NCBI RefSeq assembly: GCF_030269925.1
Contig: NC_085119.1
Span: 12,931,001 to 12,995,000, forward strand
Source of the DNA: Bombyx mori
Taxonomy: Eukaryota > Arthropoda > Insecta > Lepidoptera > Bombycidae
DNA length: 64,000 bases
Reading direction: 5' to 3'
The translations under genes were made by a program, and so were the position numbers. This document shows positions 20,643 through 31,505 of this stretch, in pieces (within the stretch, counting starts at the first letter, position 1; each line of letters begins with the position of its first letter). Below the pieces are notes generated by a model. That model was not told the DNA's origin. It was given only the letters and a program-made list of their open reading frames with translations, and made no database searches.

Positions 20643-20892
20643 TTACTGGTGGACGTCTTGTGAGTCCGCACGGGTAGGTATCACCGCCTTGCCTATTTCT
20701 ACCATGAAGCAATAATACGTTTCGGTAGGGTGGGTTAGGTTAGGTTAGGTTACGTTGTACTGTTAAAACTGAGACCTTAGAACTCTTGTCATAAGGCGGG
20801 TGGCAGTATTTACGTTGTAGACGTCTATGGACTCCGACAATCACTTAACAGGTGGGCCGTGAGCTCGTCCACCCGTCTAAGCAATAAAAAAG
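20643..20892 (+). repeat. Bm1-like SINE fragment with embedded TTAGG units
   Basis: SINE body from CTGGTGGACGTCTTG to CTAAGCAATAAAAAA. Where other copies have GGTTTGAAGGGTGGGGCAGCC, this one has (TTAGG)3TTA at 20735-20752. Confidence 0.82.
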
Positions 20893-21248
20893 TCTAGTTG
20901 AAGCCCTAAAATTTACGAGTCTCTTCAAATCTGCTTATAAATACCGATGGTTAGTAACAAATTAGCAAAATACTAGTATTGTGAATGAATACTGTGTAGC
21001 ATAATGTTACAAGGCGTCATACACGGCTCAGGGAGTGTTCTTTCTATTGTTTTCAGTGTGACGCCATCAGTGCTAACATTATTACATTATTGCTTTATGG
21101 TGAAACGGAAAAGACCAAATGACCAACCCAATTTATATGGTAGTGTAATTATCTACATCAGCTGATGAACGCATTGGAAAGCTCAGTCTTGTCATAAGTT
21201 TTAACTGTCTGTCTGTCTTGCATGACACAAAACGATATTTTCGTAGCT

Positions 21249-21345
21249 TTTCTGGGCAGACTAGCATACGGCCCATCTGATAGTGAGTGGTTACCGTAAC
21301 TCGGGAACGCAGCAATACCAGAAGCACAGGCAGCTTTTGCCTACC
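21249..21345 (+). repeat. Second SINE-like family, fragment
   Basis: GGCAGACTAGCATACGGCCC, then GTGAGTGGTTACCGTAACTC and a CTGCCTACCGGTAAATAG-like end, as in 62795-62930. Confidence 0.6.
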
Positions 21346-21877
21346 GGTAAATAGAAAGATTTTTTTTAAAATGAAAAAACAATAAAATAAAAAAAAAAAT
21401 ATTTGTAGAAAACGATATATCGTTTAGTACGTTGTTATCTTTATTTAAACTTGAAATGTAGAAAATTCAAATTTCTATCTAGTAAAAGCATCTGTTTTGC
21501 AACATTTCAAATGTCCGAGCTTTCGTCGACTGCGATTGAAACTTTGAACTTTCAGCCACTCGACTCCCATTAAAATTATTATAATAAATTTGTACCCGAA
21601 CTTAGAAATTATGGCTTTTACAATTATTATTTTAATGTATATTTTTAATTTCACGTTGAAATAGATTAAAAATAAACAAAACAACGCCAAAATAAACAAC
21701 TACATTACAATACTTTATTCACTATTGATATTCTCAATCACAGCAGTAATGTTATGTTTCTATTAAAAAAAACAGTAAATTCATATTATTTACTACTTAC
21801 ATATGATTACATACAAAATCCATACTTTTTTCAGATCAACATTACCCGGTATATTTTGGAAATAATTTATTGCCCAA

Positions 21878-22095
21878 ACTTGAGCTCACGGCCCACCTGG
21901 TTTTAAGTGTTTATCGGAGCACATAGACATCACAACGTGAATGTCGTAACCCATCTTGAGACTTGAGGTCTGTGTCTCAATTGTATAGCGATTACGCAAA
22001 TTACAATTTTTGTGAGTTTAATTTTTTTTATTATACGATGATATTCCTTCAAGGTGGAAGTTATTCGTGAACATAATGTAAGTAAACGTTTTCCA
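21878..22095 (-). repeat. Bm1-like SINE with internal deletion
   Basis: The GAGCTCACGGCCCACCTGG end is joined to the 'gattacgcaaattacaatttt' and 'ggtggaagttattcgtgaac' blocks. The middle part is missing. Confidence 0.7.
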
Positions 22096-22180
22096 TCGCT
22101 CCATGATTTTAAATACCGGCGTAGTCACATCGCTTGAACCAAGTGCAGCCGTGACGCGATCATCTAAAATCTCACTTTTA

Positions 22181-22470
22181 TTTATTTATTTTTTATTGCT
22201 TACATGGGTCGACAAGTTCACAGCCCACCTGGTATTAAGTGGTTACTGGAGCCCATAGACATCTATAATGTAAATGCGCCATCCACCTTGAGATATAAGT
22301 TCTAAGGTCTCAGTATAGTTACAACGGCTACCCCACCCTTCAAACCGAAACGCATTAATGCTTCACGGGAGAAATAGGCAGGGTGGTGGTACCTACCCGT
22401 GCGGACTCACAAGAGGTCCTACCACCAGTGATTTCGCAAATTATATTTTTTGCGGGTTTGATTTTGCGGG
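22181..22470 (-). repeat. Bm1-like SINE, 5'-truncated
   Basis: T-rich/ATTT start, TTGCTTACATGGGTCGACAAG and the body to TTTTTGCGGGTTTGATTTTG. The tRNA head is absent. Confidence 0.85.
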
Positions 22471-22779
22471 TCACTCGAATTACCTCTTAATAAAACAGAC
22501 TGGTACATTGTTTATTGCTTTTTTATCTATTGATTGCGTAGATGAGTAAACAAGCTTACGTCTTACCTAATGTTAAACATATTTTAGGTTTTGAGAACTA
22601 GTTGGCAATATTCAGAGAACGCTTCCGTACATTTTCCGGTGAATCCCTTAGTTACCTTTTACTGTATGTTCCTACGGCTGGTATTAAGTATGTTAGGCTG
22701 ACAGCACACAGCCTCCCTATAAACAACCTATAAAATAAAAATCCACATCAAAATATTACGTCACATGCGAAGGAATTTA

Positions 22780-22928
22780 CTGGTGGTAGGACCTCTTGTG
22801 AGTCCGCACGGGTAGGTACCATCACCCTGCCTATTTCTGCCATGAAGCAGTAACGCGTTTCGGTTTGAAGGGCGCGGCAGCCGTTGTAACTATACTGAGA
22901 CCTTAGAACTTATATCTCAAGGCGGGTG
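22780..22928 (+). repeat. Bm1-like SINE fragment, broken at its 3' side
   Basis: The body runs from TACTGGTGGTAGGACCTC to CTCAAGGCGGGTGACC and then stops abruptly at a GC-rich block (22930-23010, with CCAAT and several CGCTTCG motifs) of unknown origin. Confidence 0.8.
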
Positions 22929-23585
22929 ACCGCGTGGAGCGCTTCGTGATTTGTCGGCGCCGCTCGGAGCCGCTTCGGCAAGCCAATCGCAGCACACTTA
23001 TTTTTTCGTTTCGTTTCATTTCGTTTCATCGAGTTTGAAATCACAACGATACTAAAGAAGTTTCACTTCAAAGAAGGAAAAAGATGCCCTTAACTTAAAC
23101 GAAAAGTACGCAAAAAAGACTATCTAAAGACATCGAATAGAAAACATTTCAAACAATAGAATATAAAGAGCTATACAGATAGAAAACTAACAGTGACGAT
23201 ATTGAGCTAACATTAGAAGAAATTGTTATTTATCGTATACATTAACCTCGTGGAAGTGCGACGGAACCAATAGAACTTCATTAGTTTGAAAGGCGCTGGA
23301 TATAAATCTCAATTGAAGTGAAACGCTCCAATAAAACATTAGTTCGGATCAAACCGCGGATTTCCACGACGATTTTTCGTTTTATTCAAACTATTTTTAG
23401 CGGGTGTATGGGACGTGCTTGGAATTGGAATAAAAGATAACAGAATGATATAAGCGTTTTTCTTAATCTCGTATGTTCTCCATGTAGTATATTATCGGTA
23501 CATGAACAGAGTTGACGAGTAAGACTTCCAGGTCGGGTAATCAAAATGAAAACAAACTCCTAGCATATTCCACCACATCTAGCCT
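22929..23585. other. GC-rich block and AT-rich non-coding DNA
   Basis: The first ~80 bases are GC-rich with many CGs. The rest is AT-rich. GTTTCACTTCA near 23063 and TGAAGTGAAAC near 23313 are inverted copies, too short to call an element. Confidence 0.3.
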
Positions 23586-23587
23586 CT

Positions 23588-23785
23588 TCTTCTTCTTATC
23601 AGCCCACAGACGTCCACTGCTGGACATATGCCCCCCCAAGCCTCGCCACAACGACCGGTCCGGCGCTGCCTCCATCCAGCGGATCCCCGCGAACCTCAAT
23701 AGATCGTCGGTCCATCTTGTGGGAAGCCTACCCACGCTGAGTCTTCCGGTACGCCGTCGCCACTCAAGATCTTTCTGGCCTATTA
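23588..23785 (-). pseudogene. RTE-type LINE ORF2 C-terminal fragment
   Basis: The minus-strand frame reads GRLPTRWTDDLLRFAGIRWMEAAPDRSLWRGLGG, the 'RWTDDL..AG..W...A.DR..WR' signature at the C-terminus of RTE/BovB-like polymerases. Only ~65 residues remain; a stop and AT-rich sequence follow. Broken and non-functional. Confidence 0.65.
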
Positions 23786-24039
23786 TTATTATTATAACAT
23801 CTAGCCTCAATGAAAGTAAATTAATTTTTACTCCATAGCATATGTTCACAGTTATAATAAACCCTTAATTCAATCGGCTTTTAACTCTTTTATCAATATT
23901 TAATACTGCTTTACGAAATGCTCGATGAATAGAAAATCATCCCAAATACGCTCTTGTCAATAATTCAAATACATAGGTAGAGTTTTCATCTAGTAAATAG
24001 TTCGATATAATTTGAATGTCTTCGTAAATGGGAAATTTA

Positions 24040-24073
24040 TATTTTTTTTGTTATTGTAGGCAGACAAGTATAC
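24040..24073 (+). repeat. Second SINE-like family, left part, interrupted by R1-type insertion
   Basis: TTTTTTTTGTTATTGTAGGCAGACAAGTATAC ends here (given in two pieces elsewhere) and resumes at 25311 after the R1-type copy. AGGCAGACAAGTATAC at 24058-24073 is the left target-site duplication. Confidence 0.75.
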
Positions 24074-24708
24074 CCCCCTGGGGCCTGGAGGCGGAGGCGC
24101 TCGCTGCGGATTACGCGTGGCGATGCGATCTTCGCTCCAGGGGGGAGCCGCGTCCTGGCGCGGCGGAAGTTCGAGCGCGGAAGCTTCAATCTCGGCGTGC
24201 CGTGCTCGAGGCGTGGTCTCGCCGCCTGGCGGACCCCGCCTACGGGCGACGGACCGTCGAGGCGATCCGCCCGGTCCTCTCGGACTGGGTGAATCGCGAC
24301 CGAGGACGTCTCACCTTCCGAGCGACACAGGTGCTCACGGGACACGGCTGTTTCGGTCGCTACCTGCACCTTGTCGCCCGGAGGGAGCCGACGCCGAAGT
24401 GCCACCACTGCAGTGGCTGCAACGAGGACACGGCGGAGCACACGCTCGCGTACTGCCCCGCTTTCGCGGAGCAGCGCCGCGTCCTCGTTGCAAAAATAGG
24501 ACCGGACTTGTCGCTTCCGACCGTCGTGGCTACGATGCTCGGCAGCGACGAGTCCTGGCAGGCGATGCTCGACTTCTGCGAGTCCACCATCTCGCGGAAG
24601 GAGGCGGCGGAACGGGAGAGGGAGAGCTCTTCTTCCCTCTCGGCGCCGTGCCGCCGCCGTCGGGCCGGGGGTCGGAGGAGGGCGTTTGTCCAGCTCCAGC
24701 CCCTATGA
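24074..24708 (+). pseudogene. R1-type LINE ORF2, C-terminal ~210 residues
   Basis: The frame is open from the truncation point to TGA (24706-24708). It holds RRAVLEAWSRRLADPAYGRR, TGHGCFGRYL and a C-terminal zinc-knuckle-like motif, CHHC...EHTLAYC, which is typical downstream of the reverse transcriptase in the R1/I group. All catalytic domains lie upstream of the truncation and are absent, so it is a dead fragment although uninterrupted. The apparent start in AT-rich flank (24028) is not a real start codon. Confidence 0.8.
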
Positions 24709-25310
24709 GGAGGCAGTCTCCTCCCGGTGATGGTCACGGGGCGACCTAAGGGGGTTGAGGCTGCGCCGCACGCTACCGTCACTCTAGCGCGCTGGCACCA
24801 GGAGGACGGGACGGTGCGTCGGCGGCTGCGGACTGCGATGCGGTCCGCATTTTCGTCGTCGCTGTCGTCGCTGAACATACTGTTGAAGAGCAACCCGGTC
24901 GGCGGTGTATCGCGTTCCGACCCGGCAGGCTGGTTCTGGCCCAGCGGGGTATCCCGGAACACCAGCGGCACCGCCCGGGCGGCCTGGTACGGCGGAGACC
25001 GACGTCGTTGGTCGTCGACTATCGCCTCGACGACCCGTCGGTCGGGCGTCCTCGGGGTGGCGCCGCGTGTCTGGTTGTAGTGTTGACCGCGGGAACCCCC
25101 CTACTCTGAACGGGTTCTGACCCCGGACGGAGATCGGACGTCGGGTGTAAGAGTGCAGGGGAGTCGTTTAGTGGGTGGGCCCTAAAATCCTTGGGCCCGC
25201 GATCTGCTCTCAACACCTGCAGATCGTTGAGTCTCACATACCCCGCGCGCCCCCTAGGCGCGGGGACCTCGTAGGAGGTTCGGCCCCCGGCCCGAAAAAA
25301 AAAAAAAAAA
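24074..25310 (+). mobile_element. 5'-truncated R1-type LINE copy
   Basis: The C-terminal part of ORF2 (24074-24708), a ~590-base GC-rich 3' UTR and an A-run (25295-25310) are flanked by a 16-bp target-site duplication (24058-24073 and 25311-25326). GC content is far above the surroundings. A second copy lies inverted at 25784-26857. Confidence 0.85.
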
Positions 25311-25375
25311 AGGCAGACAAGTATACGGCCTACCAGATGGTGAGCAGCCATTATCACTCACTAACGTTAAAGGCG
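25311..25375 (+). repeat. Second SINE-like family, right part, after R1-type insertion
   Basis: It starts with the duplicated AGGCAGACAAGTATAC and continues GGCCTACCAGATGGTGAGCAG, the expected next bases of this family. Confidence 0.75.
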
Positions 25376-25783
25376 TAGCCAAGCCGCTTACTGCCAAGGA
25401 CTCTTCTAAATCTTGATTTCAAGAAGAACATATCAGAACTCAGGAAACAATGTGGTAAGCTATGGTACATGGCAGAAAAGAACTGTAGATGAACGTGGTA
25501 AGAATTCTAAGACCATCAGAAGGTACAATGATACTCCTTGGAATTGGATAGCAATGAAAAAGGACTTCTTCTTCGCAGTAAGCATGTGCAGTTGTCTGAA
25601 GTTGAATTTGAAGTATATTCCACTAATCTCATCGCTGCAGAAAACTCTTCATACACAAGTTTTAATCGCCTTTCCTGCAATACCAACCAGTTTCACACAG
25701 TTCAAGTTAACAGGTTGTTCTTGAATAATTATACAGGTATTTATGAATGGATAACTTATCCTTAGTGTAAATATTACACAACC

Positions 25784-26857
25784 ATTTTTTTTTCAGGCCG
25801 TGGGCCGAACCTCCTACGAGGTCCCCGCGCCTAGGGGGCGCGCGGGGTATGTGAGACTCAACGATTTGCAGGTGTTGCGAGCAGATCGCGGGCCCAAGGA
25901 TTTTAGGGCCCACTCACTAAACGACTCCCCTGCACTCTTACACCCGACGTCCGATCTCCGTCCGGGGTCAGAACCCGGTCAGAGTAGGGGGGTTCCCGCG
26001 GTCAACACTACAACCAGACACGCGGCAACACCCCGAGGCGCCACCCCGAGGACGCCCGACCGACGGGTCGACCAACCAACGACGTCGGTCTCCGCGGTAC
26101 GGCGGCCCTACCAGGCCGCCCAAGCGATGCCGCTGGTGTTCCGGGATACCCCGCTGGGCCAGAACCAGCCTGCCGGGTCGGAACGCGATACACCGCCGAC
26201 CGGGTTGCTCTTCAACAGTATGTTCGGCGACGACAGCGACGACGAAAATGCGGACCGCATCGCAGTCCGCAGCCGCTGACACGTCGTCCCGTCCTCCTGG
26301 TGCCAGCGCGCTAGAGTGACGGTAGCGTGTGGCGCAGCCTCAATCCCCTTAGGTCGCCTCGTGACCATCACCGAGAGGAGACTGCCTCCTCATAGGGGCC
26401 GGAGCTGGACAAACGCCCTCCTCCGACCCCCGGCTCGGCGGCGGCGGCACGGCGCCGAGAGGGAAGAAGAGCTCATCCTCTCCCGTTCAGCCGCCTCCTT
26501 CTGCGAGGTGGTGGACTCGCAGAAGTCGAGCATCGCCTGCCAGGACTCGTCGCTGCCGAGCATCGTAGCCCCGACGGTCGAAAGCGACAAGTCCGGTCCT
26601 TTATTTGCAACGAGGACGCGGCGCTCCTCCGCAAAAGCGGGGCAGTACGAGAGCGTGTGCTCCGCCGTGTCCTCGTTGCAGCTACTGCAGTGGTGGCACT
26701 TCGGCGTCGGCTCCCTCCGGGCGACAAGGTGCAGGTAGCGACCGAAACAGCCGTGTCCCGTGAGCACCTGCGTCGCTCGGAAGGTGAGACGTCCTCACCC
26801 GATTCACCCAGTCCGAGAGGACCGGGCGGATCGCCTCGACGGTCCGTCGCCCGTAGG
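25784..26857 (-). mobile_element. Second 5'-truncated R1-type LINE copy, inverted
   Basis: The reverse complement closely matches 24074-25310: T-run tail (25785-25793), 3' UTR and the ORF2 C-terminus with TGHGCFGRYL and CHHC. The upstream part of the frame is broken by a small deletion near 26793-26800. CACAACC on both sides (25777-25783, 26858-26864) may be a 7-bp duplication. It faces the other copy tail to tail, with 473 bases between. Confidence 0.82.
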
Positions 26858-26869
26858 CACAACCTATTA

Positions 26870-27960
26870 CTCTGCCTTAACCGAAATTCATGCCTAAAGC
26901 TAAGCAAGAATCTAAAATAGAATACGAGAATATATTTCTATAGTTTAGTTTTCAAAAGTGAAGTTTAAATGAAATCTATTCCTGAACAACCATTTGCCTT
27001 TAAGTCGTACGAACAATAAATTGTCGTGACACGATTGTCGCAAGTTCGGGAACTAAGTTAGTTCATGAGACAGTGTGGTTCTGACTTCGAATTAAATTTG
27101 TAAATTGCGTCCCCTCCGGGTACAGAACAATGATCCTCTCTTTAATTTAGTAGCTAAAGTTTTAGTACGATTAAAATTTAATTTTTTTTTTTTCGTTGGA
27201 GCTTACAGAATAGACCACGGGACATTTGATATTAAATTCTTCTAAAGCTCATAGTTACTATGTATAATGCTAATATGGCTGCCTGTGTTAAAACATACAA
27301 TTTAAGTCTCAATCGACTGGACAGAATAGAAGATAAAATATTTAAGACAACTCCTTCAAAATTCTATCTAAAATTAGATACTGAAGTTATAAAGCAATTG
27401 AACCAAAGATCTATTCAGGACTACAATAAAATTTATGGACTATCGATATGAAACTAGATCCAATGGTAGAGCATACTGTTAGCACGGTTATATGTCATAC
27501 TTTGCAATTGAAATTTCGACCTCGTATCTCAGGGTGGGTGAAGGTATGCACGTTGTAATAATGTCTATAGAAGTCGATAACCAGTTGAGACCAGGTAGAC
27601 CACAGACTCGTAAACTCAAGACTTATTAAGGGATCTCACAAACTATCAATACTCATAACACTACACACATGGCCTTAGCCACCACCAAATGGCCTGAGCT
27701 TTATCCTTGACTTGATCTTCGTTGACCGCCGAAGATGACATTCACGTTAAAAGGAAGCGTCTTTTGAACTCGCTATTATAACGATTTCAGCGCGTCTTAG
27801 AGACAAGCAACATCGTCCTTGATCCTAATGCAAAGATAATCTATGTAGTGAAGCTACTAAACAGACAAATTTATATGTTACCTTATTTGTTTTGATAAAA
27901 ATTTCACCAAAATTAATATTCAAACACAAATGAGGACTTAGGCTTTAATGCCTTGATATT
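26870..27960. other. Non-coding stretch with a faint SINE trace
   Basis: AT-rich. 27525-27620 keeps a faint Bm1-like 3' pattern (CTCGTATCTCAGGGTGGGTG to CCAGGTAG). The 63-codon frame at 27260-27451 has no recognisable domain and no supporting context. Confidence 0.4.
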
Positions 27961-27968
27961 AAAACTCA

Positions 27969-28251
27969 TATTTCGATGCCTCCAATGAACACTACGCTAA
28001 CTCCAAATACGTACGTACTCCAAATACGTAGATTTACAGGAGGAGCGTTTAAACGGAAAAAGTTGATAAAATCTTTATTATTGCAGATAAATTTATGGTT
28101 TTTTTTTTTTTGTGTAACTAGCTGATTTACTCTTGCTTCGGACCCCATCAATAATGATTAATTCTAATACTTTTAAAATAGTGAAGCGATTTGCGTGAAA
28201 ATTTCAAAATTTTGAGTTAGAGTAGTGTTCATTGGAGGCGTCGATTTGAAA
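27969..28251. repeat. Inverted repeat pair around a LINE/Helitron-like scrap
   Basis: GCCTCCAATGAACACTAC near 27976 and its complement GTAGTGTTCATTGGAGGC near 28222 form ~37-base arms with a few mismatches. Between them lies GTAACTAGCTGATTTACTC-like sequence as found in Helitron/RTE ends. It could be a MITE or a fold-back. Confidence 0.5.
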
Positions 28252-28842
28252 TACGGCTTACATAGACGGGTGCAGTAATGTGCAGTAAGCTAGCAAGACA
28301 CACAATTAGCGGTCCAACAGACTGTACAAAATTAAAGCGATTAGAAGCACAAGCAAGGAAATTGTCTAATATCCTGTACAACGTATATTGAACGTGCAGA
28401 CATACCACAAACTACCACACAGCTATATCCGTTAAATCTTTAAGGTTTTAACCGGAATTTAATGAGACAACATTTACGATACCGAGTGGAAACTCGATTA
28501 GGTAAGTGATGCGCATAAAAAGGGACGTAAAAACAAAAATAAAAGATTTAGATTAGATCTTTTGCTATTGTCGTTCCAAGCTGATTATTTTATGGTTGTG
28601 GTTTACCTTGGCCATCGTTTACGAGTACATTATATCAGACAAAAATCTCACCTGTATATTTAGAAGATTTAGATTAAATAATATAAATTAATATAAAAAA
28701 GTCGATCCCAAAGTTAAGGATATTATATTATAGGAGCAATAAATAGAGGTCGTGTCCACAAAAAATAGTGTGCAATTTGTAAGGCCTTAAAACTGTCGTG
28801 TGTAAATTGTTTTAAACATACATTAAATAGATTATAAATATT
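28252..28842. other. Non-coding stretch, nothing recognised
   Basis: AT-rich. No frame, splice context or repeat that I can support. Confidence 0.4.
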
Positions 28843-28904
28843 TTTTTTATTGTTCAGACTGGCACAGGAGATCATGTGTATTTTAAGAGCTTACTGTAGC
28901 CCAT

Positions 28905-29025
28905 GGGCATGAGCCTTTTGGGCAGCGGCTTGGCTCTGCCCCTGGCATTGCTGAAGTCCATGGGCGACGGTAACCAATCACCATCAGGTGGACCGTATCC
29001 TCGTCTGCCTACAATAAAAAAAAAC
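28905..29025 (-). repeat. Second SINE-like family, minus-strand copy
   Basis: The reverse complement gives TTGTAGGCAGACGAGGATAC, the TGGTGATTGGTTACCGTCGC block, CCATGGACTTCAGCAATGCC and GCCAAGCCGCTGCCC. It is the longest well-preserved body of this family here. Confidence 0.75.
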
Positions 29026-29035
29026 GTTTTTAGGC

Positions 29036-29190
29036 GTTTAACTTGTACTACACGATGTTATTACTTCATAGTGGACGTCAATCGTGACCGTAAATTAAGT
29101 ACGTATTTTATTTGAAATTGGTACCTGTCTGCGGGATTCAAAGGCACTGGGCATCTTTATATATCTTTTAGGCCAAAACGATTTCATAAA
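29036..29190 (-). repeat. Bm1-like SINE, 5' half
   Basis: The reverse complement has the tRNA-like head (decayed B box, TTTGAATCCCGC) and the block to GTAATAACATCGTGTAG. The 3' half is missing. It abuts the previous repeat. Confidence 0.65.
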
Positions 29191-29740
29191 TCCCCGTCAG
29201 CTGTCGCAGTACACTGGTACAATAATCCCAAAAAGGTATAAGCACTAATAAATGATGGATAATTACAATTAAAAAATAATACGACATATTTCTTGTTTGA
29301 AAATGTATCGACAAAAATAAATACATCCAAAAAGTTTAAGACACAATTCAGATCATAAAACCCATGGAGATTTCGCTATTATAGAATCTAATACAATTAT
29401 CACCTTCATTGAAGAAAACAAGACAATTAAAGAAACAACAAATCGTAAACAATTAAATATGAAATGAATTAATCATTGTAAAATATCCAGTAAAATGGAC
29501 TAAATTGTGTCTTTTCCTAGTTGAAATAAGGTTGTACATTCTTTTGTTTCGAAGCAATGTTTTTGCCCCTTTGTGTTAGTGACGTACAATTAAATTCTTC
29601 CGAAACAGTTGTCAGGTACACGAACACGACGAAACCTGCGTTCGCTAAATTGTTACCTATTACTTTGTATTCGTTTCGGGTAACGATTTACTTTCAGGTG
29701 ATAAAGGCTAGTAGATATACTTTTTACTGACTGTGTGCTT

Positions 29741-29897
29741 AGTGCGAGTTTTTTAACGTTCTCGATAGCGTAAGAGTTAACTCATATTTGTATGCACTTG
29801 GAACAGCGCCCCTAGCGACCAACGTAGGCAAACGTTCCAGCCCCATAAAAATTTGAGTTAACTTTTACGCTATCGAGAACGTTAAAAAACTCGCACT
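29741..29897. mobile_element. MITE with near-perfect ~45-bp terminal inverted repeats
   Basis: AGTGCGAGTTTTTTAACGTT at 29741 is matched by its exact complement ending at 29897. Pairing continues through the TCTCGATAGCGTAA block and GAGTTAACTCA with one extra base in one arm, around a ~65-base GC-richer loop. The whole 157 bases could fold as one hairpin. No coding; a clear target-site duplication is not visible. Confidence 0.8.
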
Positions 29898-30317
29898 GAA
29901 AACACTGATAATGGCTGATGGCTGTCGTTTAGAAACGTCTATAATGCTAAAGATACAGCTTACGGCTGAGGATTTTTCTCAAAACCCTACCAAAGCACAT
30001 TTTACCAATAGACCTATTTTGGTTTTCTATTTATAAACGAATGTGATGCTTATTTTTACCACAAGAAAGCTGAAATCCTTTTTTCCCATCTCCAGTATGG
30101 CTCTAGTGTGCTATTACTTACTTACGTGCTCAAGGAAGTTGTCTTACAAAGCGGCGAAAAATTCCGCACCACAGTCGTCGTACCAAAGTCGGTATATGTA
30201 CAGACGCGACGGTCACATGCGAATTGCACCATATAACGGTCTATGCCTGGCGCTAGCAAATGGCACCAGGCGCTATAAGTATATTGTGCCACATTTTGTT
30301 CGGTTGATGTCTCAACA

Positions 30318-30602
30318 TCGTAAACCCGTAAAATTATAATTTGCGTAATTACTGGTAGTAGGACCTCTTGTGAGTCCGCGCGGGTAGGTACCACCGCCCT
30401 GCCTATTTCTGCCGTAAAGCAGTAATGCGTTTCGGTTTGAAGGGTGGGGCAGCCGTTGCAACTATACTGAGACCTTGGAACTTATGTCTCAAGGTGGGTG
30501 GCGCATTTACGTTGTAGATGTCTATGGGCTCCAGTAACCACTTAACACCAGGTGGGCTGTGATCTCGCGCACCCATCTAAGCAATAAAAAATAAATAAAT
30601 AA
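30318..30602 (+). repeat. Bm1-like SINE, 5'-truncated
   Basis: From AAACCCGTAAAATTATAATT through the whole 3' body to CTAAGCAATAAAAAATAAAT. The tRNA head is absent. Confidence 0.88.
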
Positions 30603-31186
30603 AGATTAGTGGTTTGACTGCCCCCTGGTTTTGTTAGCGCGTACAAGTAACAGCAATTGGAAGCAGGGCACTTATGGTGAAGTTATTTTGCCTTCAAATG
30701 CAATGAAAGTTTATTTTGATATTTATCAACATGAAAAACTAGTTTTACAACCTACGAATTCATGCAACATAAAAAAAAACTCAGAAAACTTTTGTAACAT
30801 CTATTTCAACTGATCCTTGAAAAGACAAATCGCGTTCCGAAGACATTCTCCCCTTATATATCGAAAGCTTTCAACCCAGTCGATTTTCGAAAATTGAACC
30901 TCCATAACTATAATGTAGTTAAAGATAACCAACCCTTGATTTCCAAATATTTAAGGAGCGCCCGGGGCCCGGGTGTAATTGCATTCCCGTTCGATATCCG
31001 ATGTGCTCTCGTGTGTTAGGGGGGACATTAACGTGATGTATTTTCAAAATTGAACTAAAATTGACAGGAACCTGTGTCTAGACTTTTAATTTACTATTAA
31101 AAGAAAACGGGATCGAATGCTTTAGTTATATATAGTGATTAATTAAAACAGAATAGGAAATTAAGAAATCGTTAGTAATTTAACTA

Positions 31187-31319
31187 AGTATACTGAGAGT
31201 TTAGAACTTATATCTCAAGGTGGGTGGCGCATTTACGTTGTAGATGTCTATGGGCTCCAGTAACCGCTTAACACCAGGTGGGCTGTGAGCTCGTCCACCA
31301 ATCTAAGCAATAAAAAAAA
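31187..31319 (+). repeat. Bm1-like SINE, 3' fragment joined to a Helitron-type end
   Basis: TATACTGAGAGTTTAGAACT to GCAATAAAAAAAAAG. It is followed directly by the 42 bases 31321-31362, which recur inverted next to the SINE at 62521. Confidence 0.85.
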
Positions 31320-31320
31320 A

Positions 31321-31362
31321 GAACAAAAGTGACACAGTTTTACATTTATAATATTAGTATGA
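31321..31362 (-). repeat. Helitron-type 5' end (42 bases)
   Basis: On the minus strand it starts TCATACTAATATTATAAATG. The same 42 bases, with one or two differences, are at 62481-62522. Confidence 0.6.
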
Positions 31363-31376
31363 CAATTAAGTGTCAG

Positions 31377-31505
31377 ACCTGGGCTGTTGAGATTCCAGAT
31401 GGATGTGTAGTAACAGAGTTAGAAGACATTTTAGACCGATGGAAAGAATATTGCCAAGCTCTCTTCTTTGACCCCGACTGCAGGGGTTTCCCACCAACGA
31501 CACCA
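31377..31505 (+). pseudogene. LINE polymerase fragment (linker before reverse transcriptase)
   Basis: The frame reads DGCVVTELEDILDRWKEYCQ, then ALFFDPDCRG, the 'DP..I..RWKEYF..L' linker found between endonuclease and reverse transcriptase in RTE/jockey-type LINEs. Only ~40 residues remain and the clade is uncertain. Confidence 0.5.

Noticed and set aside
23063..23323. Short inverted repeat GTTTCACTTCA / TGAAGTGAAAC
   Set aside because: Eleven-base arms 250 bases apart with no duplication are too weak for a MITE call.
24117..26907. Many long frames on both strands in the R1-type copies
   Set aside because: GC-rich LINE sequence is open in several frames; only the C-terminal ORF2 frame has family motifs.
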